This document shows, piece by piece, positions 38,571 to 50,297 of a stretch of DNA of 64,000 nt. Source of the stretch: Portevinia maculata (taxonomy: Eukaryota > Arthropoda > Insecta > Diptera > Syrphidae); contig OX454526.1 of assembly GCA_949715645.1 (NCBI GenBank), positions 309,933,195 through 309,997,194 of the forward strand. The letters are read 5' to 3'. Both the position numbers and the translations under genes were made by a program. Within the stretch, counting starts at the first letter, position 1. Each line of letters begins with the position of its first letter. Below the pieces are notes generated by a model. The model did not search any database, was not told where the DNA came from, and was given only the letters and a program-made list of their open reading frames with translations.

Positions 38571-38689
38571 ATCTCCAGTCGTGTCGACCCACGGATTTGC
38601 ATGCACACTAGCGGGAAAGCTACATAATATACTGTGTCGCTAGGTTCACATTTATGTTAACATAATTGCCTAGATCTGATTCGTAAGAT

Positions 38690-39600
38690 AATTTCAATCT
38701 CCGACTATAATTACATGTTGATTTACTTTAAGCTTAGATAAATAAAATAGACAAGTTCCATTGAACTTTTCGGTGGAATGTAGCTGACAATTAAAAAAAT
38801 TTCAAAACTATGTTCTATTGAAACTTTAACAAATATTTGATCTATATTATAATAAACAAAGGAAGTGGTGGAATGCAAAAACGTTTGAACACATGAAAAA
38901 TTGAGAGTATTGCAAGAAATACTAATCCAGTTGTTTGAGCACAACGATCTTTGCGAAATACATTGTAAAATTTACTGTCGAATATTGTGATGAACATCAC
39001 TAAGCCAAGTCTCGGTGAGCGCAATAAAATCATATTGTCGAGAAGATGAGGACGAAAACATTTGATGCAATTTTGTGCGCATGTCTCGAATGTTTTGATG
39101 CAATGATTGCGATTTAGCGGAGGTCTGGACGGCTTAAAAGAAGCATTGACAGTAGGTATAGTTGGTTGTCAGTGGGAAAGAGTTGGAGATGGTTGAGACT
39201 ATGGTTGATAAGCTGTAGAGATGAAGGCACCGGCGATAGTACCTATATTATCAGGTTGTTGTTGAGTAGTTGTTAAAGGTGGACTCTTTTTTTTCGCAGG
39301 TAATGCATCTTTTTTTATTTGAACAAATGAACCATACACAGAGTCCATTACAGCAGAACGTTTGTTAGAAGGAACACTGAGTTTAAATGTTACAAATTTA
39401 AGAGAGGATATATCAACGTCTTTTTTAACTACCTATAGCACGTAACATTTAAATTGATCGGGTGGTACGTTTGCTTTAAAATATATGCTATTAATAATAT
39501 CCTCAGTGTGTAACCACTTGTAGTTCGGGAGTGCACAAAGAAATGAGCTAGTGTCAGAACTAAATATTTTTTTGGAATCTATTAGTTTTTAGTCCAATTT
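38690..39600 (-). pseudogene. ORF1 end and endonuclease start of another LINE
   Basis: From 39600 on the minus strand: WLHTEDIINSIYFKANVPPD, SLKFVTFKLSVPSNKRSAVM and VQIKKDALPAKKK (an ORF1 RNA-binding-type end), then SSSRQYDFIALTETWLSDVH (endonuclease box with ETWL) and SYIPPKSSMELVYFIYLSL. Frameshifted and cut off before the catalytic core. It lies beside the BovB-like piece but belongs to a different LINE type. Confidence 0.65.
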
Positions 39601-39967
39601 GCAAAGAACTTTGACATTTCAATGAAATAAAGACCAACTGATTGACGTTGCGAATGATGCTTAGTATTGACAGTCCTGGGCGATTCCAGTCGTGTGCACA
39701 GATGAGCTACCTATATGAGATATTCGGCCTCAAGAGAGTCTCAAAATTTGCACCAAACCAAGAAAACTCTGAAAAACACGTTGATCTTTGTGTGTATCTT
39801 ATCTAGATGTTTCCACAGAAATCAAATAAGAAGCTCATACACAAACTGATGGAGGTACGGGTTTATCATGGGCGTACTCATTTCCTTAATCTTTGTAACG
39901 TTTTTCATTTAAAATCGAAGGAAAATTCAAATTTCCTTACTTTGACGTTTGAGTACTTGTATGTATT

Positions 39968-40024
39968 GGTTGTACAATGGAACGTTACCGAGTCTGAGTG
40001 CTCTGGGATTTGGATTTCCTTTTT

Positions 40025-40058
<34 letters not shown>
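39968..40058 (+). repeat. 3' end of the second SINE family with A tail
   Basis: ACGTTACCGAGTCTGAGTGC and GGGATTTGGATTTCCTTTTT match the end of the SINE at 1013-1210, followed by a run of about 30 A (40029-40058). The head is truncated. Confidence 0.65.
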
Positions 40059-40060
<2 letters not shown>

Positions 40061-40289
40061 TATTGGTAAATATAAGGCAAATCTCTCAAAAACTTGAGAT
40101 CGAATTTTTAATCGGACTAGAATTGCTTTCTCCTTCAACGAAATATGCAAAACATGTTCTTCAATCAAGAACACCATAATGATGCCCTGTACTCTGCCGT
40201 ATTAGAAACAACGTCCTCCGAAGGCATTTCTTCCAGGATATAGAAAAACTCTCTGGCAAGTCTGTAAACGACTTGCACTAATTCATAAA

Positions 40290-40462
40290 TGCATCAGGAT
40301 GGATTGTAAGCCCGATAGGTTTTTCATAGGTTTTTCATTGGTTCCTAAGTAAGGGAATCATAGCCCCCCAGGGTATCACAAAGGGTCTACATTGACCTAA
40401 GAGTGACAGGCGCAGCATCCTCTTGCCCCGTCAATCCTGTTACCTAACCTAACCTAACCTTA
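40290..40462 (+). repeat. LINE-type 3' end with TAACC repeats
   Basis: Sequence like a LINE untranslated end (CCCAGGGTATCACAAAGGGT) finishes in CCTAACCTAACCTAACC (40443-40459). Short TAACC or GGTTA tails are usual for some dipteran I-like LINEs. Not telomeric repeats, since flies lack them. Confidence 0.4.
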
Positions 40463-43289
40463 AGTTTGTGTTCTCGTTCTTCTAAATTATCTGATGCATC
40501 GGAATGAAAGGGCCTACAGATAAAAGCTTCACCCAAAATTGGTGTTGGTACGGACCATAGTAGGTACCTATTCGAATGCTATTTTCTATCTTTATATGTA
40601 CATATTTAATTTTTAAACAGTTTTTACATTTCAAAATTCGCTTCCAGAGGAGTTACATAGATACATACATCATACCTATGCAGATTATACAAGGTGGCGC
40701 AAAAGCTGTCAGTTGATGTTCTTTTTTTTATGAGTGAAAGTAGTTGGTTCTGCTTTCGATTATGTTTATTGAGATATCAATAAACATAGGAACATCGTGT
40801 GACAGCATCTACCTATCTGCAAACCTTTTCGGTCCGGCGACAATTTTCCTTTAAGACATCTTGAATTCTAGGACGTTTTTTAATGATGTTTCGAGAGTAC
40901 TCGCTCTTCACCTTCAATCTCTTTAGAACTTTTGCCTCAAAGCCAAATGCACCAATGGGGGATAATTAATTCGGTCAAAAGAAGCAAACAAATAATGGTA
41001 AAGGCGTCATTGTATGTGAACACCAGGAACACGTTTGTACATTATTTGTTTTGAGCCACAGCACACAGTGAACTTTTCTATTTATGTACCTCTTTTTTTA
41101 CTTACCTACTCGAGTAGGTTTCGTATACAGATGAAAACACCTATACGCAATGAAAAAGCTTTTACATTCCCCCTCTCCTCAATGTAGCTTAGTCGTACGA
41201 CGATGTCGAGTCGAATGATTAAAACTGCATTTAAGCACCAAGAGCCAATTCTTAGGCAGAAGTTAATATATACGAGTATGTGTATAACTATCAACCTACA
41301 AAATTAGTTCAGCCAACTGGCACAATTAAGAACTTTATTTTCAACCAACACAATATTTAAAGCAGTAGGCACATAATCTCAGTAACGTTGGATCACTTAA
41401 ACACCAAAACTAGTTACAAATGCATCTTACAGTATTTTATTAATTAATTACTACTTGAAAATGAATAATATTTTTTTAATGAAATTAAAGCAGTACGTAC
41501 AGTACATAATGTACTTACATACATACATGTTGGTCAATCTGTCCCATTTCCGAAGTGTTTTATCATGATAACATTTCTTCATTTACATATAGGTATTACC
41601 TATAGCTATACTGCGTGTATGTTTGAGTTTTAGTAAAGAAAGTGCTTACATATGGAAGTATGAATGTATGTATGTATATACGTAGGCATAACATTATGAA
41701 CATCATGTCTATGCATTCTTTAGGAATGTTCTTTATTATATATTTTTTCTTTAACCACTTCTAACTTTTGTCTTTCATTTTTGAAATAAGTGTGTTGATG
41801 TTCAAATTCGTATCAAGTATAGGTAGGTACACGTTTCCATCAGTTTGCCGGATTTTATACATTTTTAATAATATCACTACAATTAAATTAGTTTTCACTT
41901 GCTCTACCCACTATTTAATACAATCAACTAACTTTAATAAATAACATTATTGTACATATTGTTTATTTTTAACTAGATAATTTACCTAAAACATTAACAA
42001 TAAAAAACAAAGAGATGTGATCAAAATAAAAACAGTTCACTTTTTGTAGCAAATAAACGAACAAACAAAAACACCGAATTGAGACATACGGACAAAATCA
42101 TTTTTCACAGTGCGTGAGGGAGCGCTACTCCTACTAGTCTCTAGTCAGTCACTGCACTATACTAGCTGTTGCTGTGAGACACGATTCAATATATGATCAC
42201 ATTTATGTACATTAAAGCGAACAACGACGATAGAGATGGAAGTGATAAAGTTGATTGTTTTGTTTTCGCAAAATTTGTTCTCCTGTTTATTTTTCTAAAG
42301 CTATTTTCGAACTTAGACAGAGAGGAGAGCTAATTCGTGCTGAACTTTGACGCTGTATAATCAAAACAAGGAAAGACAAAATCTTTAGGAAGGGAGGTAC
42401 AATGTAGATTTGATTGTAAGTCTACAGTGAAAATAGAAAACAAAAATAAAATATGTCACATCTCACATCTTCTCTGTTTGTTTGCGAAAGAGGTAGGTAG
42501 GTAGCTAGGTACATACTTATATAAGCGGTAGATGTAGTACCTACGTATAAATATTTCTGTCCAAAGCGACGACACAATAATATTTATCACGCTAACGATG
42601 AGTCAATTTGTGTTTATCAGTGTTTACATTTTACTTGTATTCCTATACATATGCATTGAACAACTCTTGAAAATAGTAACAGTGCTGGTCCAGTATAAGG
42701 GATGTCCAGGTGCATTCGTTAAATCCGTGTAGGAAACTTTCATAACATTTAATTTCCGACATACAACGAATGACAAATCTTTACTTTTTTGAAAGAACTC
42801 AGGCGACAAAGTTTAACGACAGATTTGTGTAAAACAGTTAGCATTTTTACTATGCATTTTTTTCTATGGGCGGAAGGGGCGATTTTCTAAAAAAAAACAC
42901 CTTAAATGGAAAAAATATATTTAAAAATAACGGTAATACATACTTACAATTAGGTATTGCACATTTTTTTAAAGATACAAGTCGGTTCTATCATCTTGTT
43001 TTTAATCAAGTGATTTCCATGAATAGTTTTTAAAAAAAATAATTTCAAACTCAAAGTTTCTTTAAATCCAGATTCCTTAAATGCAAAAGAAATTTTGCAC
43101 ACACCCAACCTCGCACCTACCCCAAATCCTACAGTGAGCCCAAGCGGGTGGGTTGCAGGGGGCAGCATGCCCCCGATACTTTCTCGAAAACTAGTAGACT
43201 TTAAACCATCTAGTTTTCAGTATTCGATTAAAAACTAACTACATACTAAAAAAAATTAGTATGTAGTCTCACAATTTGGAATAAAGATA
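40463..43289. other. long AT-rich spacer, no gene recognised
   Basis: Contains one terminus of the MITE family of 34303 at 40689-40725 (ACAAGGTGGCGCAAAAGCTG), ACAT/ATGT microsatellites near 41515 and 41650, and a GC-richer patch near 43130-43175. No exon or RNA gene seen. Confidence 0.4.
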
Positions 43290-44320
43290 CAATAATCTCG
43301 ATAATTCGTACCCCGTTAAATCGTAAACCCCTTTTATTCGAAATAAACTGCAGGTCCCTTGAAAAAATCCCGGTTATTCGTAAAAAAACAGTGCATTTCG
43401 GTCCCTTCGGTAATTCGCAATAATTTCCATATGCAAAGTCATATAAAACATCTTATAAATCGTATGTCTCTGTTGATAACCCCGTTTATTCGAAAAAAAT
43501 TCTCATTCCTCATCCTCTATACTCTGAATCACGTTTGTTACAATATGTTTATGTTTAATCACAAAGAAAGGACTTGGAGTAACATCCGGGGGCGAAAGGG
43601 GATTTTCTCACCCTTGTAAATGTGTGCGTCGGGCGCAGTGGCTCAATGGTTAGTGTGTCGGACTACTAATCGAAAGGTCCCCGGTTCAATTCCCGCCGGG
43701 GCCAAATAACATCTTGAGTTTTTTTCCACTGTCCCACCTCTTGCGAACGTCTGACAAACATTCAAGAGTTTCAATTGTCATAAGAAGCTTCTCAAATTTG
43801 CCGTTCGGATTCGGTGTAAAATTGTAGGTCCCTTCCATTTCGCAAAGAAAGTGGTTGGAGAAGCTAGGTTTTAGGCCCTCTATGTGCCGTTAATGCCTAA
43901 TATTTATTTATTTTTTGTAAATGCGTGCAACTGCAGGTAATGGGAGCTGTTTCTGTTTCAATGTAAGCACGTGCATTCACAGACTTTCTTGCAGAAACGG
44001 TTACCGTTATGCTAACGTAAATTTCCTACGACATTGCAGACTTCTAACCGTCTGTCCATATGTGATTTTTTTTTTTATTTTTGTTTTGTACATACATACA
44101 TACATATTATAAAAGTACCTGTGTAGAAAAATCGGTTTTGTGCATAATATATCCAATATATTGTGTTAAATATTGAATTTGAATTTAAAACATAAAATCC
44201 CTTTTAATCGTATTTTTATTTTTAAAACCTTCAATAATTCGCAATCTCGTTAATTCGAAAACCCCTATAATTCGCAGAAAACTCTAGGTCCCTTGACACT
44301 ACGATTTATCGGGATTATTG
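43290..44320. mobile_element. pogo-like non-autonomous element with nested SINE
   Basis: TA flanks both sides (43288-43289 and 44321-44322). Ends CAATAATCTCGATAATTCGT (left) and CAATAATCCCGATAAATCGT (right, minus strand). Many ATTCG and CCCCGTTAA motifs inside both halves resemble the 'CTCGATAA' ends of pogo-like elements. It encodes no transposase. The SINE at 43628-43905 is inserted in it. Confidence 0.75.
43628..43905 (+). repeat. tRNA-headed SINE, near full length
   Basis: The head keeps a good Pol III A box (TGGCTCAATGG, 43639-43649) and B box (GGTTCAATTCC, 43683-43693) in a tRNA-like arrangement. Body (CTTGCGAACGTCTGACAAAC) and tail (AAAGTGGTTGGAGAAGCTAG) are the same as in the 5S-headed copies at 2108 and 29509. 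It ends near TAATGCCTAATATTTA. Confidence 0.88.
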
Positions 44321-44637
44321 TATAAAAATTTCAGCTTTCTAGCTCAAAATTCGATTTTTTCGAAAAATTAGTTTTTTTGAGTTTGTGGGCGTGTCTGTGG
44401 GCGGGTTTCAAAAATTCGAAAACTTGATTATTTCGGGGCCCTAGAGAGTACCTATATGGTTAAAATTTCAGCTTTCTAGGCCTAATTTAAAGGCCTAATT
44501 TTTGCCGACAGACGGACGAACGGACGGACGGACATCGCTAGATCGACATTACTATAGTAACGTAACGTTTAGGGGTCTACGGGCAATATTAAGGTATGTT
44601 ACAAACTATGCGTCAAAATGAATATACCCTTAGAATA
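44321..44637 (+). mobile_element. DINE-1/Helentron-like repeat H7, split by the R1-like LINE
   Basis: 5'-truncated copy: GTGGGCGTGTCTGTGGGCGG, GACGGACGAACGGACGGACG, then the terminal sequence up to CCCTTAGAATA. The remaining GGGTATAA is found after the LINE at 49697-49704. The LINE landed inside the terminal hairpin. Confidence 0.85.
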
Positions 44638-44638
44638 C

Positions 44639-44669
<31 letters not shown>

Positions 44670-44681
<12 letters not shown>

Positions 44682-47600
44682 GGTGGAAGGTGGAAACCTT
44701 GCATAGGCACCAATGGTCCGACGTCCACTGGTAGTGCCATTCTTACCGGCTAAAACCACCTCCCTTCCTGAACAGACCGATTTTCGTCTAACTCTATGAT
44801 TTGCATTATCCGCTTTACGTTGGCGCTCTAAACGCCTTAGATCGCTAAGTATGCGCACCGTCACGTTACTTACAGAGGTCCAGTTTTCAGCATTCTGAAG
44901 CATGTGATTAACGACATTATCGGGAGTGGGCCACACCCCAAATTGATCCCGTAGGGTGATCCTCTCGGTTTCGTATCGTGGGCAATGAAAGAACACATGT
45001 TCCGCGTTTTCCGAAACTGTTTTACAATGTGGACAGTTTGGGATGGATTCATATCCGCGTTTAAAGAGATATTCTCTGTAACAGCCATGACCCGTCAAGA
45101 ACTGAGTCAGGTAGAAGTTTGTTTCGCCATGATTTCGTTTAATCCATGCGTCGATCACTGGTATGAGACGATATGTCCATCTTCCCTTTAAGGATTCGTT
45201 CCAACATTCTTGCCAGATTGCGATACTGCGATTTCTTTCGAGTTTCCTTGTTTCGGAATCTAACGGGCCATTTCGGACTCGCTCGGTTCTTAAAGTTTTT
45301 GTTTCTTCAGCAAGTATGTCGATAGGTAGCATTGAAGATACGACTAGTACAGCATCGTTCGAAACAGTTCGAAATGCACAGGCGACTCTTAATGCGCTAA
45401 GGCGGTGGACGGATTTGATTCCCCGCACATAAGACTTAACTTTCGCGGCATTCGACCATATTTCTACTGCGTACATGAGTATTGAGCCGGCAGCTCTTGC
45501 AAGAAGCATTCTTTTATTCTGCCTTGGTCCTCCGATGTTACTCATCAACCTTGAAAGTGCACTAACAGTTTTTGAAGACTTGTTGCATTGCATATGTACT
45601 CTAGGTGATTTTTGAAGCTTAGACGGGCATCAATAATCACTCCGAGGTATTTAATGAACGGTTGGGAAACAACTAGATGCTCTCCTACTCTAAACGTTAT
45701 CGTTTCCCTTACTTTCCTACTCGTAATAAGCACTGCTTCTGTCTTATGTTCTGCGAGTTGCAAGCCTGCGCTAGCTAGCCATCTGTGTACAGTAGCAACT
45801 GTCTCGTTGCAGTGCAGTTCGACATCTTCTATAGTTTTCGCGACAACAACCACGGCGATGTCGTCTGCGAAGCCGATAATTGACGATTCTCTTGGAATCT
45901 CCAGGCGAAGAATTTCGTCATACATGACGTTCCACAGCAAGGGACCTAGGACAGAGCCTTGTGGTACACCGCCAGTAACTTCGTACTCTTTAACTCCCTC
46001 ATCAGAGTCATAGAGGAGGACTCTATTCACAAAGTAGTTCTTTATAATTTTACGGAGATAGTCTGGTATTTCAATCCGGTAAAGACAGTTTATAATGCGT
46101 TGCCAATTCGCCGAATTAAACGCGTTTTTTACGTCTAAGGTTATAACGGCGCAATACTTTTTGGTGCCTCCTTTCCAACGCCTTCCCTCTATAGCGGCCT
46201 GTGCTCTCGTTATTACCGCGTTAATAGAGTCTACGGTAGATCTTGACTTACGAAAACCGTATTGGTGTTCCGAGAGGCCTCCTGCAGTTTCAATTGCTGG
46301 CTGGAGCCTATTGTAAATTATCCGCTCAAGGATTTTACCAATCGTGTCTAATAAACAAATAGGACGATAAGATGATGGTTCGTTTGGATTTCCCTTACCT
46401 TTTGGAAGTAAGACAAGTCTTTGGCGTTTCCAAGGCTCAGGAAAAATGCTTTCCTCAAGACACGCGTTAAACATTTCGGCAAATAAGTCGGGTCGCGTTT
46501 TGATTGCTATCTTAAGGGCTTTATTTGGAATACCATGCACTCCTGGAGCCTTTCGATTGCGTACCTTTTTACATGCTTCGAATAATTCTTCTCGTGTTAT
46601 GATGGGAATAGGCTCGTTCTCGTGAACCCTTAGACTACTTGGACTACCTGTCGCCTGTCCTTCTTGGCGAGGAAATAGTGTCTCAACTATTTTTCGTAAC
46701 AATACTGGGCATGTTGGCGATTGCATGCGGGGACCTCTAAGCTTCATCGAAACGATTTTGTAAGCTTTACCCCATACGTCGTTATTGAATTCTTCGCATA
46801 GATTTCTAAAGCAAAGACGCTTGCTAGATTTAATTGCTTTTTTTAGGCGGATTCTCGCTTCTCGATGTGCGCTGCGTAAGAGTTGCAGTTGTTGGTCATC
46901 GGCGTTATGAGTCCGGGAGCGCTGGTAAATTCTTCGTGTCCGATGGCACGCCGATCTAAGTTCCGCGATTTCGGGAGTCCACCAATACACTGGAGGTCGA
47001 TGTTTTCCCGTTCCTAACGTAGACATTGACGTATTACAGGCGTTAACAACTAGCCGTGATACCTGTTCTACGAAATCCGTTGCACTTCTGGGTTCAATTA
47101 TCGCCTCACTGACAACAAAGCTTAAAAGATCTTCATCTAGAGTGTTGACATTCCACTTCGATCGCTTCAGCGTCGTCCGGTTAGTAATGTTTGTCGATAC
47201 AGTGCTCGCGCTGAATAAAATAGCGTTGTGGTCACTATGCGTGTAATGGTCGCTCACGCGCCAGCTACCATCACTTAGCAGCCTACTGCTTGCAAAAGTG
47301 ATATCGATGATAGATCCCGATCTAGCTGTACTAAAAGTGTTCGTTCTTCCGCTGTTAGCTAAAATAATATCTAAACAAGAGAATGCTTCTAGTAGAACAG
47401 TCCCTCTACGATTCGTATATGAACTGCCCCATTCTGAGGCCCATGCGTTAAAATCCCCTGCGATTATGACGGGACTCTTACCGGTTACGTCGGCGACTAG
47501 TCTGTCCAAAATCATCTTAAAAATGTCAATAGTAACGCTAGGTGGAATATAACAGCTGTATATATAAATACCGTTTATCTTAGCCCATATGAAGAATTTC

Positions 47601-47809
47601 TCCGGCACCTCCGAGCGTTCCTGAATGGAGACGTCTCCGCAAACCCAGATTGCAGATGTTTTCGTCGTGTCGGCAACCCAGTTATTGCCCGATAGATTCC
47701 TATATTGTTCACAGAGAATCGCTACGTCAACTTTCTGTTCACGAACAGTTTGTTGTAGGAGGTCTTGAGCCGCTTCACAGTGATTTAAATTAAGCTGTAG
47801 TAGGTTCAT
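44670..47809 (-). pseudogene. ORF2 (endonuclease and RT) of the R1-clade LINE
   Basis: ATG at 47809. Endonuclease: LNLNHCEAAQDLLQQTV, ILCEQYRNLSG, VIIAGDFNAWASEWGS, HSDHNAILF. RT: NRKAPGVHGIPNKAL, YRPICLLDTIGKILERIIYN, QYGFRKSRSTVDSI, VITLDVKNAFNSANW, GGVPQGSVLGPLLWNVMYD, IIGFADDIAVVV (catalytic FADD), YLGVIIDARLSF. A one-base frameshift near 45575 moves the rest to another frame, which ends with CPHCKTVSENAEHVFFHC (zinc knuckle) and then runs into the A tail without a stop. Otherwise intact. Confidence 0.93.
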
Positions 47810-49511
47810 ATTTTTTTCGAAATAATTTTCACCGCTTTCTTGTATTCAGGACATCTTCTACTACCAGTTATATGTCCAAATTCAACATTTTTCGCTTCGC
47901 AAAGCAGGCATTTTGGTCTGGCTTTGCAGTCTTTTAATTTATGACCTTTTTCTCCGCATCTGACACACAGATGCGTTCGGTCGTTTGGGCTTTTGCATGC
48001 CCTTGCGAAGTGTCCGAACTCGAGGCATCTAAAGCAACGCTTGGGTACAGTCTTTGCCCGTATTCGGCAGTAGACCCAACCGATTCGCACTTTTCCCATT
48101 TTTAGCAGCCTGTTCGCCATCTCCGTTGGTAGGCTTATGGTGGCTGTTTGTGTTCCACCATAGGCTTTTCAAACGTTTTTGATCATCGCGACTTTAAGTT
48201 CGAAATTTATTTGATCTGTTAAAGCAGCACAGATCTCCTCTTTCGACGTCACTTCGTCTATATCTTTGCATTCAAGCAAGACCTCTTGTGTAAGGGACCA
48301 AACGTTACCATTCTCTCCCAGCGCTTCCTAAATTTTGTTTTTAAAGACTGCGGTTGAAGGATTTGCAGTATTTTTTAGCGACAGTAAAAGGTCACCGCTT
48401 GCAGTTTTACGGATTCGGCTAACATTAGTCCCTACTTCCTTTAGCGCCGGATCCGCCTTCAGTTTCCGGAGTAGGTCAGCGTACGATATTTCGCTAGTCT
48501 TCTTGATTACTATCGCATCTGGACGCTGTGGTTTTTTCACATCTGCTGCACGCTTCTTTTTCGCAACCTCCACCCATTCTTGCGCTGTCTTAGCTTCCGA
48601 GTTTGGTGTCGGTTTCGGCGTATTCGGCTTGTCCGTTTGTTTCTGCTGCTCTGAAGCTTGCTTAGACGGGCCTTTAAAAATGTTACCGCTTGTTTTTTTC
48701 GGCGAATTTATCCGCGTCTTTTTTGGAGCAGGAGCTTTAGGTGGTTGCTCTCGGACCGGTTACCATTCATATCCGCATCCCTATTTCTTTTCACAGATCG
48801 GATAGACGGTCTGTTCTTGTCGATCGTGGGGATTTCTTGGAACATCTCTTCTCGGCCCGTATTTTCGTCAGCCGGGGCTATATCCGTTTGCGAGGATACT
48901 GTCGCATGGGTTTTTTCCGCATTAAGTCTAAGGACCTTTATCTGTTCACGGAGTTCAGATATCTCATTTCGTAAATCGGCGACCTCGGATTCCGCCTCCC
49001 TGAAAACGGACTTTATGAGCGTACCCATTTTCTTAATTTCTCCATGGACGTTATGCTTGTCCCGATAGAAATCGATACGACCGTCGATTTTAACGCCAAG
49101 TTGGAGCATTTTATTATTCTCGTGTTTGTCACTGGTATTTTGAGCGCCGTGAGCAGTGACAGTCGCATTTATTGCGTCAATTCTTGCCGATGACGTCGTT
49201 TCTGAATGTGAGCGCGTATTGTTTCTCAAGGAAGTCACTTTAGTCACTTTAGTTGGCGAACGTACACATCGAGTGCTCCTTCCAAATGGGTCAACAACCG
49301 GATCCACTTCGCTTAGCTCTTTTCTTGTAGCATTACTACCTACAGCATCCAAGTTTACCAATACTGTAGCAGGTGCTTTAGCACTATTATTTTTCAAAAT
49401 CTTGCAGTCATTGTATATCGACGAATTTGAGCCTGCTTTCGCACTCTCCGCCGCCGGTACTGGGGATCCGACTCCCTGCACCGTAACTTCATTCCTTTTG
49501 TTCTCTTCCAT
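47806..49511 (-). pseudogene. ORF1 (gag-like) of the R1-clade LINE
   Basis: ATG at 49511. The first 260 residues are Ser/Thr-rich, followed by a coiled-coil-like segment (ESEVADLRNEISELREQIKV). Frame breaks near 48705 and between 48330 and 48120. The C-terminus has three zinc knuckles (CFRCLEFGHFARAC, CVRCGEKGHKLKDC, CLLCEAKNVEFGH...C), the RNA-binding signature of LINE ORF1. It ends KKI and TGA at 47806, overlapping the ORF2 start. Confidence 0.9.
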
Positions 49512-49685
49512 ATTAGATTTTTAAAGAGTATCCACCTCCTGTCAGTTTTTTGGTCCGCGGGTGGTATTGGCTATTTCCACCAACCCTGCGAGTGTGCACA
49601 CTATCTGGCATACACACGCACAGGGGCCCCCTATCCGCCACCTGGGGACGCGCCCGATGGGAGAACTGCCTAAACTCCGCACTGG

Positions 49686-50297
49686 CCCTTAGAATAGGGT
49701 ATAATTAGGGAATGGTTGGACAACAAACGTGAAAAATATTCATTTTTACCCATTTCTCAGAAAAAAACATTACTTTCGCATACCTTTTACAAATTTTGAA
49801 GTTCAGCTTGTGTCTGCCATGACAAGCGAAAAAGCTCAGCTAACTGCAAAAACGGTAAAAGCTGTATTGATTGTAATGTGTAACTACAATTTCAGTTGCC
49901 TTGATTTCAAAAATTATGTAAAGGGGAACGAAGAGATATTTAAACAGATTTGCTCAGCCAACAAGTATTAAGGAATTTGTGTTCTGAAAAATTGTTTTTC
50001 AACGTGCGTCCTAGACTTAAAAGTTAAGTTTTTTAGTTTAAATTTTGTTAAGTTATGTAGAGTTTAGTATTGTTTGTTGTTATTTGCACTTAAAGCTATT
50101 TTTTTGTTCAACAGTTTTTTTCTTCACTTCAACAAGAAATGCAGTGATCCAATACAAAATACAAAAGTTTTGTTTTTGCTATTTGTATGTTGTCATAATT
50201 TTAATTTTTTTTGTCCCGGGTGTTGCTCCTAAAAGTATTGTTCACCAACGTACTTACGTAAGTACGTACGTAAACACATACGCACATATATGTACAT
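49686..50297. other. end of H7 and unassigned spacer
   Basis: 49686-49704 is the target duplication and the last bases of repeat H7. The rest is AT-rich with ACGT-type short repeats near 50250-50290. No gene recognised. Confidence 0.4.

Larger units (their letters stand above)
44638..49685 (-). mobile_element. R1-clade LINE, nearly full length
   Basis: About 5.05 kb. An 11-base duplication CCCTTAGAATA flanks it (44627-44637 and 49686-49696). The 3' A tail is seen as a T run at 44641-44679. A 5' UTR of about 175 bases precedes ORF1. ORF1 (47806-49511) and ORF2 (from 47809) overlap in ATGA. Only a handful of frame breaks, so it is the youngest large element in the window. Fly R1-clade LINEs outside rDNA include Waldo and related families; the exact family was not checked. 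Confidence 0.93.

Noticed and set aside
40443..40461. Telomeric TTAGG-type repeats
   Set aside because: The unit is TAACC with six-base variation, only three to four copies, next to LINE-like sequence. Flies lack such telomeres.
43630..43705. A tRNA gene
   Set aside because: A and B boxes are good, but the arms do not fold into a full cloverleaf by eye and the sequence continues into the SINE body shared with other copies.
44613..45593. A separate host gene with a poly-Lys end
   Set aside because: It is the frameshifted end of LINE ORF2, and the Lys run is the translated A tail.
45612..46013. Open frames opposite the LINE and Harbinger genes
   Set aside because: They are antisense shadows of ORF1, ORF2 and the transposases.
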